Of a stretch of 64,000 nt of DNA, positions 21,896 to 33,339 are shown one piece after another (the first letter of the stretch is position 1; every line of letters begins with the position of its first letter). A program made the position numbers and the translations under genes. The notes under the pieces were generated by a model that saw only the letters and a list, made by a program, of their open reading frames with translations, was not told the origin of the DNA and ran no database searches. The stretch spans positions 2,048,405 through 2,112,404 of the forward strand of contig CM019700.1 of NCBI GenBank assembly GCA_009760885.1, given 5' to 3'. Origin of the DNA: Achatina immaculata (lineage: Eukaryota; Mollusca; Gastropoda; Stylommatophora; Achatinidae).

Positions 21896-22772
21896 GTAGC
21901 CGTAACTTAATCTATTATCCGCCTGTTGCAAAATGCCTGACCCTAACAGTAAATTAACACTTTAATTTCTTGTTGTAAAACGCTTCAGACTCTAACAGCA
22001 AATTAATTTGTTAGCTGCCTGTTTTAAAACGCTTCAGACTCTAACAGCAAATTAATTTGTTAGCTGCCTGTTTTAAAACGCTTCAGACTCTAATAGCAAA
22101 TTAATTTGTCAGCTGCCTGTTTTAAAACGCTTCAGACTCTAATAGCAAATTAATTTGTCAGCTGCCTGTTTTAAAACGCCTCAGACTCTAATAGCAAATT
22201 AATTTGTTAGCTGCCTGTTTTAAAACGCTTCAGACTCTAATAGCAAATTAATTTGTCAGCTGCCTGTTTTAAAACGCTTCAGACTCTAATAGCAAATTAA
22301 TTTGTTAGCTGCCTGTTTTAAAACGCTTCAGACTCCAATAGCAAATTAATTTGTTAGCTGCCTGTTTTAAAACGCTTCAGACTCTAACAGCAAATTAATT
22401 TGTCAGCTGCCTGTTATAAAAACCTCAGACTGTAACAGTAACTTAATCTGTTAGCTGCCTGTTATAAAAACCTCAGACTGTAACAGTAACTTAATCTGTT
22501 AGCTGCCTGTTATAAAAACCTCAGACTGTAACAGTAACTTAATCTGTTAGCTGCCTGTTATAAAAACCTCAGACTGTAACAGTAACTTAATCTATTAGCT
22601 GCCTGTTATAAAAACCTCAGACTGTAACAGTAACTTAATCTATTAGCTGCCTGTTATAAAAACCTCAGACTGTAACAGTAACTTAATCTATTAGCTGCCT
22701 GTTATAAAAACCTCAGACTGTAACAGTAACTTAATCTATTAGCTGCCTGTTATAAAAACCTCAGACTGTAAC
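21896..22772 (+). repeat. 49/48-bp minisatellite in two homogenised blocks
   Basis: After two diverged leading units, about eight 49-bp units (cttcagactctaatagc, ttaatttgtcagctgcctg) are followed by about eight 48-bp units (cctcagactgtaacag, ttaatctgttagctgcctg). The shared core is agctgcctgtt. The change between blocks is abrupt at about 22415. Confidence 0.95.
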
Positions 22773-22892
22773 GCAGGCACACTTTCACCGTGCATAAGTC
22801 TTACTTTGGGAATAACGACTATTTAAAAGAAAAACCCGACAAGACTGTGTTCTGTATTCGTTTACATTACCCCCAGACTGGATAAAAAAGTT

Positions 22893-23095
22893 ACCTACTA
22901 GAATAAAGAAACTATGCGTATTAACAAACTTCAGTAAAGGAAACTGCGTAAAAGCAAACTTCGGTAAAGAAAACTATGCATATCACCAAACTTAGGTAAA
23001 GGAATTTGTGCTTATTAGCAAACCGATAAAGGAAATTGTGCTTAATAGCCAACTTATATAATGGACGCCGTGCTTATTAGCAATCTTCAGTTATA
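22893..23095 (+). repeat. Diverged ~37-bp tandem repeat
   Basis: Five or six degenerate units of the form attagcaaacttcggtaaa plus ggaaactgtgc. Divergence is much higher than in the neighbouring array. Confidence 0.7.
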
Positions 23096-23351
23096 AAATG
23101 AACGATCGAGCGATACTAGAAAAAACAAATGCAAAATGGACTGTATACAGCAGAAACCACCATACTACAAAACCATATATAAACAGGTAATTTAATACTG
23201 AATCAAGACTTCTGTTAAACTATGTCAGTGTAATAACCCTTTCAGAGGATAACCAGGGAGTTTGAGAGGCTGCTTGTTCACCAACAGGAGACCCTGATAT
23301 TGTCCCAGGACTGCACAACAACCAATGTTAAATGTAAGATTGTACACCTAA

Positions 23352-23650
23352 TGTTACGGGTACATTCCCAGAATGTACAGCAACCATTGTTACTGGTACA
23401 TTCCAAGAATGCAACCGTTGTTACGGGTACATTCCAAGAATGCAACCATTGTTACTGGTTATATTCCAAGAATGTACAGCAACCACTGTTACGGGTACAT
23501 TCCAAGAATGCAACCACTGGTTATAGGGTACATTCCAATAATGCACAGCAACCATTGTTACGGGTACATTCCAAGAATGCAACCATTGTTACTGGGTACA
23601 TTCCAAGAATGTACAGCAACCATTGTTACGGGTACATTCTAAGAATATAA
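23352..23650 (+). repeat. Minisatellite with long and short units
   Basis: Units built on gttacgggtacattccaag come in two lengths: about 36-37 bp (with aatgtacagcaaccatt) and about 31 bp (aatgcaaccatt). Confidence 0.93.
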
Positions 23651-23884
23651 ATTTCCAGAAATAAAACTAAACTGGGAACTTCTAAGATAAAAAAAGATCT
23701 GTGTAAGACCCCGATGACTTTTTTAATGGCCGATCCTATCCATAAAACGTCTACAGAATCAGCCACAAAGGACAGTGTTTATCCAGATCTTGCCAGGAGA
23801 ACATCATCACCATCCATCTTCTCGCTATATGCTTCAACACAAATGCACATGACCATAATGTCAACTTCTAATTAAATATTATAT

Positions 23885-23896
23885 TCATTAAATATA

Positions 23897-23937
<41 letters not shown>

Positions 23938-23940
23938 TAA
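23885..23940. repeat. (AT)n microsatellite
   Basis: A near-pure AT run beside the candidate start exon at 23977-23953. Confidence 0.95.
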
Positions 23941-23952
23941 TATATTACTCAC

Positions 23953-23977
23953 CTCTAAACTGTTGCAGCACCATCAT
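23953..23977 (-). CDS. Candidate first coding exon of the motin gene
   Basis: On the minus strand ATG ATG GTG CTG CAA CAG starts after an in-frame TAA and reaches a strong donor TTAGAG|GTGAGT after 8 codons plus one base. That phase fits the 14859 acceptor and would give MMVLQQFR-E-GVYEHVG. VLQ at the start is loosely like the VLQRLLQEQ stretch near motin N-termini. The exon is too short to prove by sequence. Confidence 0.25.
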
Positions 23978-24474
23978 TCTAATGTGAGAATTGTGTTCTT
24001 AAATGCTGGCGAAAAGTTTACAATGTTGTAAAAGTTGACGGAATGTTCTGTAATGCATAGTTCAGACTTCAGCATAGGTCTTTCGCGCACACATCTGCGA
24101 TTGCATAGTCTAACAAAGAGCTCTTTCCGAAGGTCTTTTCTATACACACACTGATTCTTGCAGTGAACTATACACAAGACATTCATATTATGCATAAACC
24201 ATTTAGTACAGTCTGCTTTTGTTGACTGTCCATAATACACGATTCTTATACAGTCAAATTAACGTGAAAAAAATATATAAGCTTTTTTGACATAATCATG
24301 AGATCCATACAAGCACATACGACCGGGTTTCCCTATAGAGAACTCTGACGCTGTTGATAAATGAATCAATCACCTCTGTATCTGAACAGTAATTTTTAAA
24401 ACTGAAGATCATACACTTATGTGAAAGGGTTATAAAGGTGCGAAGACGCTGCCCGTGTTGACAATCAGCAACCT

Positions 24475-24800
24475 ATAATTGACATGCTGGCATTAGGGCT
24501 TGCGAACCATAGCTGACCAAGACCCTGCCCCACCTCTCCCTTGTTGCCCCTAGTAACAGGTCTAGCCTGGCTAACGGGGCAGGGATCGCTACAGTCCCCA
24601 TGGTGGTGGAGTCTGCTAAAGAAGTATTGCACACCCTCAGCTTTTTTTCAGCTGCACCCAATGACTGAAAAAAAAAACCCCCAGCTGTCATGACCCGCTC
24701 CCAAACCGACAGGAAGCGTGCCTCAACAATTTCCCACCGCACCGGGTGCAAAGAACTATAACTCAGTCCCAGAGAGGCCGAGGAAAGGGTTATAAAGCCA
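24475..24800 (-). repeat. Dispersed element D, near full copy, minus orientation
   Basis: It contains gcgaaccatagctgaccaag, ctagcctggctaacgggg, agggatcgctacagtcc and ccccatggtggtggagtc. It is one of the longest copies and useful for a family consensus. Confidence 0.75.
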
Positions 24801-25129
24801 GCGAGACAAGCCCCCTGTAGCATTGCGTCCATTTCTATAGTTTTCCTGCGACCTGAAGCTCAGATATTATATATGTTATTTGTATCTCTCCAGCACTTTA
24901 AACTAATGAAAATCCTACACACTATTCTCGTTTCTCAAGTATACTTATCTAGTTCCCCCCGTATGCACGACACACAGAGAGGGGGCAAATGTACTCAGCA
25001 AACGGAATGGGCGGTGGGGAAGAAATGGGAAGGAGGATTTGGGGAGGGAGGCAGAATTTAGGGGGAATGTGTGAAATCCTCCCATACTCTCTGAAGGAGG
25101 GTCACAGCACAGGTGCAAGTACTTTGCAA

Positions 25130-25520
25130 TAAAGTTACGCAGAGCTGTATGGTTCAGTTTTGCTAAAAAAAAGTGAGGAAAATGGGCAGGGACGACAGTG
25201 GCAGAAAACTTATGAGCACGTATAAGTGAAGAAAATACAACAATCCAATATTTCTGCAAATCTTTTTTCAAGGACCACACACAAACAAATAAAATCACGA
25301 AAAACAGATGAGTAAAATACCAGAAGAGCTAAGTATTTGATTTTTTCATCTAATTTTTGCGTTTTTAATTCGCTGTGCTGTTTTTTTTTTTAATATGGTT
25401 CTTGAAAAAAGACATTTCTCGAAAGACTAGACTGTTGTATGTTCTTCATTTATACGTGCTTATTTTACTTTCTGCCACTCTGGTTTCCTGTCCACTTTCC
25501 TCGCTCTTTCTATCATACAT
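25130..25520. repeat. Element G foldback: inverted arms of ~130 bp
   Basis: The left arm (about 25155-25280: gtgaggaaaatggg, gcacgtataagtgaag) is matched in reverse complement by about 25385-25510 (ttcatttatacgtgctta, actttcctcgctc). A single-armed relative runs at 40433-40600. The loop is about 100 bp. Confidence 0.65.
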
Positions 25521-25946
25521 CTCTGTCTACTTTTATCACTAGGGCCAGTTTTACCGCAGTCGTTGTCTTTTCTCTTATCTTTTACCAAGTACTCTGCAGC
25601 AGAATCGGCGAGAATCTTTCTTGTCTGGAAGGCTACGGGTGCAGGAGGTAGAGCCTTCTGCCTACAGTCCAAGAAGCCACGTTCGCCATCGACTTCTCTA
25701 TACCTACCCAGTAAGGCAGCGTAAATCCACGATAAAATAAACCTGGGAAAAAACACGCCCACAGGGGGTGGGGGAGGGGGGGAACGGGACATCAGAAGAA
25801 AAACACAGGGAACGCCGCCAGATGACGCAACAAGCACGAAGCACTGACCCGTAAAACTGACACTACACTTGGCCAATGCGACTCTTCCAAGGCTCAAGCA
25901 TTGCACATTGTTGCCGCAATGAGCACTTGAGTGTTTTATTATGGTT
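25521..25946. other. No gene seen
   Basis: A minus-strand open frame of 148 codons covers part of this stretch and element G; its low-complexity content and overlap with a repeat argue against a gene. Confidence 0.4.
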
Positions 25947-25959
25947 CATTATGTGCCCT

Positions 25960-26219
25960 AGGGTAGTGGTTAGAACACTCGTCTAGCAACCGAGGGTTCG
26001 AATCGCCAGATGAGCGGGATTTTTTTCTGACCAATACGGCCCCAGGGTTCACCCAGCCTCGGAAAATGGGTACCAGAGAAATCTGGGACGGTAAAGCGGC
26101 CAGGCGTGATACTGGCCACATCACCCTTCCATGAGCCGAAAGTCATGGAAAATACGGGCCTAACATCGTGTTCCCCAATATGCCTTAGTGGCGTGGAAAC
26201 GGGCATTTTACCTTCACCT
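25960..26219 (+). mobile_element. tRNA-headed SINE with 13-bp target duplication
   Basis: The head has an A-box-like tagtggttaga and a B-box-like gggttcgaatcgc, typical of RNA polymerase III promoters. The body carries gcggccaggcgtgatactgg and ends ttttaccttcac. Flanking cattatgtgccct (25947-25959) and cattatgcgccct (26220-26232) are the target site duplication with one mismatch. Confidence 0.88.
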
Positions 26220-26236
26220 CATTATGCGCCCTGTCA

Positions 26237-26624
26237 GACAGTGTTGGGGATCATGCTTCTTCATCTTGTGCGGTTCCTGACGTTCCCGATGCTTTTCTCT
26301 TTCCAAGTCACTTGGTCAGTCCCCCTGAGATAGTTTTCTCTTGGCCTTCCTCTCCTCCATTTTCCCTTGGATTTTTCAGTCAGTACTAGGTCCTCTAAAA
26401 AAAAAGCGGCCAGGAGTGATACTGACCATATCACCCTCTAGTGTGCTGACAGGTCAAGGAAAATAAGGGCACTAACACCATATCCCTATGTGCCTCTAAG
26501 GCATGACAGGATTATCTTTACCTTAGGTCCTCTAAATTCTGTCTTCTCATGTCGAGTCCAAGAAAATTTGACTGTCAGCTTATCATTTCTTAAAATTCTT
26601 CGTTACTTGTTATATAAGTTCTAA
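26237..26624 (-). mobile_element. LINE fragment, C-terminal tail
   Basis: On the minus strand, with the SINE at 26400-26523 removed, it reads NLEDLVLTEKSKGKWRRGRP then RENYLRGTDQVTWKE. RRGRPRxxxL is a typical LINE ORF2 tail. It abuts the family A fragment. Confidence 0.6.
26400..26523 (+). mobile_element. 5'-truncated SINE with 13-bp target duplication
   Basis: The body matches 48765-48888 (gcggccaggagtgatactg, tcaccctctagtgtgctgac). Perfect duplications taggtcctctaaa lie at 26387-26399 and 26524-26536. The tRNA head is missing, as expected of truncated target-primed insertion. It sits inside the LINE fragment 26237-26624. Confidence 0.88.
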
Positions 26625-27225
26625 GTGTCATGCCGCGTGACGTAGGCGATCATTTCTCTCCACAATTCCCTGTCTTTAGACTTGATTATGAGATCCGCCG
26701 ATGACTTTCTTCCTAGCCACACTGACAGCCCACCCAGTAACTTCTCTCTCTGTGTCTTCCTCTGTCTTTTCTTCCCTCAATTTTTCCAGCTGCCATAATG
26801 TCTTCCAGTCTTCCTCTTCTCAGGAAATGTCCTATAAATCTCGCTTGTCTGTCTCTGATCTTTGCTATAATTTGCTTTTTAACTCCAGCCTCTCTTAAGA
26901 CTTCTTCATTGGTTTTCTTGGTTGTCCATGGTACCTTCAACATCCTTCTTATAAACCACATTTCCATGGCCTCCATTTCTCACTGTACTCTCTTATTCAT
27001 AGACCATGCTTCACATCTATAAAACAGAAATGGCTCGATGTAACATTTAAATGCTCGGAATCTTTTTCTATTGATATAATTGTAATATACACTTGTCTCA
27101 AATAAGGCTTCCCCATTCCCCACCCCAAAATCAATTTTTTTTACTTGTGTGAATTTACGTTTACTAACAGCAAGACGTATTATAAACATGAAACACTTAA
27201 AACCTTTTGACGATGCTGTTAACAC
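26625..27225 (-). mobile_element. LINE family A, ORF2 C-terminal region
   Basis: Minus-strand frames read FLFYRCEAWSMNKRVQ, a stop at 26980-26982, then MEMWFIRRMLKVPWTTKKTN, RFIGHFLRRGRLEDIMAAGK and a GRKDRGRHR tail. This is the RTE-like arrangement of an RT thumb followed by the GH-xxR and KIEGxRxRGR motifs. A frameshift near 26735 separates the stem from the final WREMIAY tail seen at 26625-26690. Confidence 0.82.
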
Positions 27226-27850
27226 GAGTTATATTCATTCATTTACACGCATTAACACCTTCACTTACAGTCAAATGAAACATTTTCATTATGTTTTAAC
27301 ATGAGTTATATTCGTTAATTTACATTTATTAACACCTTCACTTACAGCCAAATGAAACATTTTCATTATGTTTTAACATGAGTTATATTCATTAATTTAC
27401 ATTTATTAACACCTTCACTTACAGCGAAATGAAACACTTTCGTTATGTTTTTAACATGAGTTATATTCATTAATGTACATGTATTAACACCTTCACTTAC
27501 AGCCAAATGAAATATTTTCATTATGTTTTTAACATGAGTTATATTCATTAATTTACATGTATTAATGTCTTCACTTACACCATAATGAAACATTCTCATT
27601 AGGTTTTTAACATGAGTTATATTCATTAATTTACATTTATTAACATCTTCACTTACATCAAAATGAAACATTTTCATTGTGTTTTTAGGTAAGGTAAAAG
27701 GTGAAATTCCCGTTTCCATGCCGTTAAGGCATAATGGGAATACGGTGTTAGGCCCGTGTTCACTTACAGCCAAATGAAACATTTTCACTGTGTTTTTAAC
27801 ATGAGTTATATTTCTTAATTTACATTTACTAACACTATCACATACGGTCA
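27221..27850. repeat. 78-bp minisatellite
   Basis: About seven units (aacatgagttatattcatt, atttacatttattaac, cttcacttacagccaaatg) with 76-78-bp spacing. The 161-codon minus-strand frame through it is a by-product of the 26-codon period. A SINE fragment interrupts it at 27686-27760. Confidence 0.93.
27686..27760 (-). mobile_element. SINE 3' fragment replacing part of a minisatellite unit
   Basis: In reverse complement it reads cacgggcctaacaccg and ends caccttttaccttacct, matching the 3' third of the 25960-26219 SINE. About 40 bp of the host repeat unit are absent at the site and I see no target duplication. Confidence 0.75.
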
Positions 27851-29254
27851 AATAAAATACTTTCGTTGAAAGAAATACGAAACGTTTTAATTAAGATTAA
27901 CTTTTACCGTTACAACCACACAGAAGATTCGTTCCGCTTATTCTCAAAACATGTTTTACATAATCCGCGCGTGAATTTACATGTATTACCAAGAAGGAAG
28001 CTCTTGGTACCATCGCGAACCAGATACTTCCATATTCGCTCCACCGCCTGTGCCAGTGAAAGTCTCACAGAAATGTCCTTCGCATTAGTTCTCGATGACG
28101 AGCCGAGCCACCCAGTGAGGATGCAATGTTAGCGACTACAACAGTCCAAAATGAGAAACTAGTCAGCGTAACAATAAATCAATATTATATCAGCGCGATC
28201 TCAGGACAATATCTGTTGTAGACAACTAAACAACAATAACAACAACAACAACACAATTCCTCATCGCCAGAGAAGTACGGCCCCCAGAGGTAAGCGTTTC
28301 GACCCTTTAAATTCTGACGCTCTGATGGAGCTCTGGGCTCCTCCAGGTCATGACTCCCACATGTCTTTGATTTGTTTGGTCTATACCCGCCTCACGAGGC
28401 TCAAGTATCACAGGCATGCTGACTAAGTGGCACAGGGAAAAAAAAAAGACAACACATTTTATCAAAACGGCACCAGTTAATAACGACGGCGATGACATGC
28501 GGTCTCACAAAGCGACTACTAAATGTAACAACTTTCCGCTTGTACCCTCAACAACGTACACGGCTTAATGACGGCAGATTTACGTTAGAATCATAACAGG
28601 AGAACCGCAGTATCCGCATATCCTTGTCACAATCTGATATAATGCAACGCCCACACGACCAGCTCTTGTGTTATGTGACACCGCTAAAACTTCAATTCAC
28701 TCTTCACTTACGGCGTTTTATGGTAGAACTTGACACTCTACAGGGGAACCCGTCGCGCCGTGGAATCCCCGCATTTATTAATGAGATACGGTAACAGCAA
28801 CGCGCCAGGAATGCGTTACCGCTTCATCACAATAAACGTCCCCGTTCTCTTTCCCCCCCCCCCCCCCACCCCACCCCACCCCCTCTCTGCGTGACGCACG
28901 AACAGATACAACTTACAAGAAGATGGGAACGCGGATCTCAAAAGCTTTGATGTAAGTCCCTACACGCAACTTCTGCCTTCTATGCATTCGCATTATTGGC
29001 AAACAAAACATTGTTCACAGATACGAACACAGTAAGAGACTCCTACATTCGCGTCAGCGCTCGAGGTTTGTCACTCCATTCACATGTGAAAACATTTGTC
29101 AAAGTTTTGTTTTTTATTTGCGTATACTCCGGAAATTATTTTCTATTCATTTGTGCAAATGGTTGAATACAAGCGGGCTTTTCATATGTACCAACAAGCG
29201 AGTAAACATCTCCATTTATTATGTAAAAAAAAACAAACCACAGAATAAATATTC
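27851..29254. other. No certain gene; diverged element E copy
   Basis: Element E-like sequence occupies 28236-28390 after an (AAC)n tract. Between 27900 and 28132 both strands are open for about 76-88 codons (minus: SVRLSLAQAVERIWKYLVRD), CpG-rich and without family resemblance. C-runs lie at 28854-28867. Confidence 0.4.
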
Positions 29255-29555
29255 TCCATTCATGAGCAAAATTATCCATTTACACGTACAAATATGTACA
29301 TCGTTGGAAAAAATTATCAATATGTACATTTTTACATTTTCGGCACATGGATCAATATTTAATGTACAAATAGCTCAGCCAAAAAATGTATCCATTTACA
29401 TGTACAAGTAGTTCAACCAGTAAATGTATCCATTTACATGTACACATAGCTCAGTCAGCAAATGTATCCATTTACATGTACAAATAGCTCGGCCGCAAAT
29501 GTATCCACTTACATGTACAAATAGTTCAGCAAATGTACCCACTTCCATCTACAAA
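29255..29555 (+). repeat. ~34-bp degenerate minisatellite
   Basis: Units of the form atgtatccatttacatg, tacaaatagctcagc, about eight to nine copies with decay. The same motif closes each copy of the adjacent 1.68-kb duplication (31085-31185 and 32768-32870). Confidence 0.85.
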
Positions 29556-29660
29556 TATTGTAGCATGGCCTTGTAAGTAATGATTATAGTTGTTGTTATT
29601 ATTATTAATGAATATGATTATGAAAATAGACTGTAAACAAAATAGTAACATCGAATAGCG

Positions 29661-31343
29661 ACAGAGAAAAGTGGATAGGCAAGGAAGAGAAAGGTACAGA
29701 ACTTCTATGACACTAGAACAAGACGCGGACAAAAGTAAACAGTGGAAACAGTAAACACAAAAAGACGAGACTCAGTGACGCTGAGATATAGTGATACAAA
29801 GGAAGGACGCCGGAATGTAGGATGGTCCAGTGATAACAAAGCGGTGACTGGACGTTGACACGTGTAAACAAAATAGAAACGACGAATAGAAAAGGCAGAC
29901 ACAATGAAAAGCGAGGACACAATAAAACCTCCGACATGAAAGAGCAAGACAATGACTTAGGTAAATGACAATTATATATACGGAGTTGACACTATGACAC
30001 CTATTAGCGTTAGGACGCTATTGCACACGGTTTTTAAATAAAGGAGTGACCAACTCGGCCAGCTGACCAATTAAATATTTAGAAGTGGCCTATTGGACAA
30101 ATGACTTACGAGAGATAAGTCACGGGGCAGTTTGAATGACGGACAATCAGAACACTCATGGGAACCAGTGGGCATCTGAAGGGTGGAGCCAAAATACTTA
30201 TTGGTTAATCCGTAAAGCTGGACTTGAAGATAAAAAGGCGAGCGGAGAGACAGGAGAGAACCAAGAAGTACGGAAGCAGAGGAGAGGAAGAAGTGCGGAA
30301 GTATAGGTGAAAACCAAGAAGTACGGAAGTAGAAGAGAGAGGAGACAGAGGAGGGAGATCGTCAGAAAACCGTCGGTCCGGCAAGTAGCGACTGACCAGA
30401 ACTGCAAGAAGGATGGTCAGTGCACGTGGACAGTCAAGACTGAAGAAAGAAGGTCCGACCAGAACAGCCGAGAAGCCATCAGATGAGAGATAAGAACAGA
30501 AGTCCAGAGAAGAGGCAAGTAGACTTTGCTCGTTAGTACACTGCGATTGAGAGACGGCAGAGGAAGACCGTCAGAAAAAAATCAGAAGACAGACAAGAGA
30601 AGAAAGAGGACGAGACGATATAAAATCAGAAGTAGTGTTAGACGGAAGATGGTTTTCAAGTGATTCGAGTGATTAAGAAGAATTGACACTTTTGAAATTC
30701 TGAGTACAGTGATTTTAGACGAGAAACTAGCAGACCACCTGTTGCAGATGTGATATAATACTGAGTTAGGAAATGTTCTCGTATCAAATGTAGAATATTG
30801 TGACATTGAGAACGTTGAGAAATACTGCATGTAGAATATGACAGAGTTTGATATTATGAACAAATGATTAAGTGATTCAATCCAAATGATGTTGTCTACA
30901 ATACATCTTGATCTTATTAATCAGAATTAAATAATGGAGGAACATTTCATCAGACTTGCTCTAGATTTAGTGAAGTGATAATGTTTTGTGAAACCTGTTA
31001 ATCAAAGAGCATCTTTAAGCTTCAATTCTATAATAGGGAACTATTTAGCAATATATGATTCACAACAGTCAATATTATAATATCTCAGCAAATGTACCAA
31101 TTTATGTGTACACAAATCTCAGTAAATGTACCAATTTACATGTACAAATATCTCAGCAAAATTATCCATTTACAGGTATAAATATATTATTGCACAAAAG
31201 TTAAGGGCCACCCCTTTATTTTTTTTTTTTCATTATTGCACTCCGGACACGTCTACATGCGCTCCGACCTCCTCCTCGGTATATCAATCAGCGTACAGCG
31301 ACTGTATGCCAGTTCGTTGTTGACTGACGATTCCTCTAAAGCG
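29661..31343. repeat. 1.68-kb tandem duplication, copy 1
   Basis: Copy 1 (1683 bp) is followed head to tail by copy 2. I noticed only scattered mismatches and single-base indels, roughly 1-2%. The body has a TATA-like gaagataaaaaggc near 30227 within a GA-rich stretch, and ends in the 34-bp repeat motif. It has no recognised coding content; a solo LTR inside is possible but unproven. Confidence 0.95.
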
Positions 31344-33024
31344 ACAGAGAAAAGTGGGTAGGCAAGGAAGAGAAAGGTACAGAACTTCCATGACACTAGA
31401 ACAAGACGCGTACAAAAGTAAACAGTGGAAACAGTAAACACAAAAAGACGAGACTCAGTGACGCTGAGCTATAGTGATACAAAGGAAGGACGCCAGAATG
31501 TAGGATGGTCCAGTGATAACAAAGCGGTGACTGGACGTTGACACGTGTAAACAAAATAGAAACGACGAATAGAAAAGGCAGACACAATGAAAAGCGAGGA
31601 CACAATAAAACCTCCGACATGAAAGAGCAAGATAATGACTTAGGTAAATGACAATTATATATACGGAGTTGACACTATGACACCTATTAGCGTTAGGACG
31701 CTATTGCACACGGTTTTTAAATAAAGGAGTGACCAACTCGGCCAGCTGACCAATTAAATATTTAGAAGTGGCCTATTGGACAAATGACTTACGAGAGATG
31801 AGTCACGGGGCAGTTTGAATGACGGACAATCAGAACACTCAAGGAAACCAGTGGGCATCTGAAGGGTGGAGCCAAAATACTTATTGGTTAATCCGTAAAG
31901 CTGGACTTGAAGATAAAAAGGCGAGCGGAGAGACAGGAGAGAACCAAGAAGTACGGAAGCAGAGGAGAGGAAGAAGTGCGGAAGTATAGGTGAAAACCAA
32001 GAAATACGGAAGTAGAAGAGAGAGGAGACAGAGGAGGGAGATCGTCAGAAAACCGTCGGTCCGGCAAGTAGCGACTGACCAGAACTGCAAGAAGGATGGT
32101 CAGTGCACGTGGACAGTCAAGAGTGAAGAAAGAAGGTCCGACCAGAACAGCCGAGAAGCCATCAGATGAGAGATAAGAACAGAAGTCCAGAGAAGAGGCA
32201 AGTAGACTTTGCTCGTTTGTACACTGCGATTGAGAGACGGCAGAGGAAGACCGTCAGAAAAAAAATCAGAAGACAGACAAGAGAAGAAAGAGGACGAGAC
32301 GATATAAAATCAGAAGTAGTGTTAGACGGAAGATGGTTTTCAAGTGATTCGAGTGATTAAGAAGAATTGACACTTTTGAAATTCTGAGTACAGTGATTTT
32401 AGACGAGAAACTAGCAGACCACCTGTTGCAGATGTGATATAATACTGAGTTAGGAAATGTTCTCGTATCAACTGTAGAATATTGTGACATTGAGAACGTT
32501 GAGAAATACTGCATGTAGAATATGACAGAGTTTGATATTGTGAACAAATGATTAAGTGATTCAATCCAAATGATGTTGTCTACAATACATCTTGATCTTA
32601 TTAATCAGAATTAAATAATGGAGAACATTTCATCAGACTTGCTCTAGATTTAGTGAAGCGATAATGTTTTGTGAAACCTGTTAATCAAAGAGCATCTTTA
32701 AGCTTCAATTCTATAATAGGGAACTATTTAGCAATATATGATTCACAACAGTCAATATTATAATATCTCAGCAAATGTACCAATTTATGTGTACACAAAT
32801 CTCAGTAAATGTACCCATTTACATGTACAAATATCTCAGCAAAATTATCCATTTACAGGTATAAATATATTATTGCACAAAAGTTAAGGGCCACCCCTTT
32901 TTTTTTTTTTTCATTATTGCACTCCGGACACGTCTACATGCGCTCCGACCTCCTCCTCGGTATATCAATCAGCGTACAGCGACTGTGTGCCAGTTCGTTG
33001 TTGACTGACGATTCCTCTAAAGCG
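31344..33024. repeat. 1.68-kb tandem duplication, copy 2
   Basis: 1681 bp. The three boundaries read agcg|acagag (left), agcg|acagag (middle) and agcg|ccgggg (right), so the breakpoint falls at a 4-bp microhomology. Confidence 0.95.
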
Positions 33025-33339
33025 CCGGGGATAATGTCCAGTCCTTGGGGTGCCATTCTTCGCTCTCTGCTCGTACATCGAGACAGCGATGTCAAGTCAC
33101 CTCTCCCGAGCTCCCTCCCTGAGTGCATTAACAATGTCTGCACGGGCCATCGGTTGGCCATCATCTATGGGGGCTATGCCAGCCAGTCTGTGAGCTCTCC
33201 ATCATCGCCCTGGACGCTAGCATGACCTGGTACAAAAAGGAGGTGACACAGTGAATCTTTGACCTCTGCAATGACTCCAGTTACCGCCTGATTAACATAA
33301 AGTAACATGGCCATCTTTTCTAGGTTCAAACACAAGACG
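33025..33339. other. No gene seen
   Basis: GC-richer than its surroundings and open in one plus frame through 33225, but without recognised family content. Confidence 0.4.

Noticed and set aside
21896..22772. CRISPR array
   Set aside because: Units are contiguous with no unique spacers, and the window is eukaryotic.
25460..25906. 148-codon minus-strand gene
   Set aside because: Overlaps the element G arm, low complexity, no family likeness, no splice or promoter context.
25970..26030. A tRNA gene
   Set aside because: Only A and B box-like parts are present and the segment is the head of a SINE with target duplications; no cloverleaf.
27866..28132. 88-codon plus-strand or 76-codon minus-strand exon
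   Set aside because: Open on both strands, no recognisable peptide, and only weak splice signals; kept as an unassigned stretch.
28917..28952. Tiny exon between GTAAGT-like signals near 28930
   Set aside because: Signals are present on both strands, the frame is too short to test, and no neighbour exon fits.
30000..30600. Solo LTR inside the 1.68-kb duplication
   Set aside because: A TATA-like gaagataaaaaggc is present, but I found no TG...CA ends or flanking duplication.
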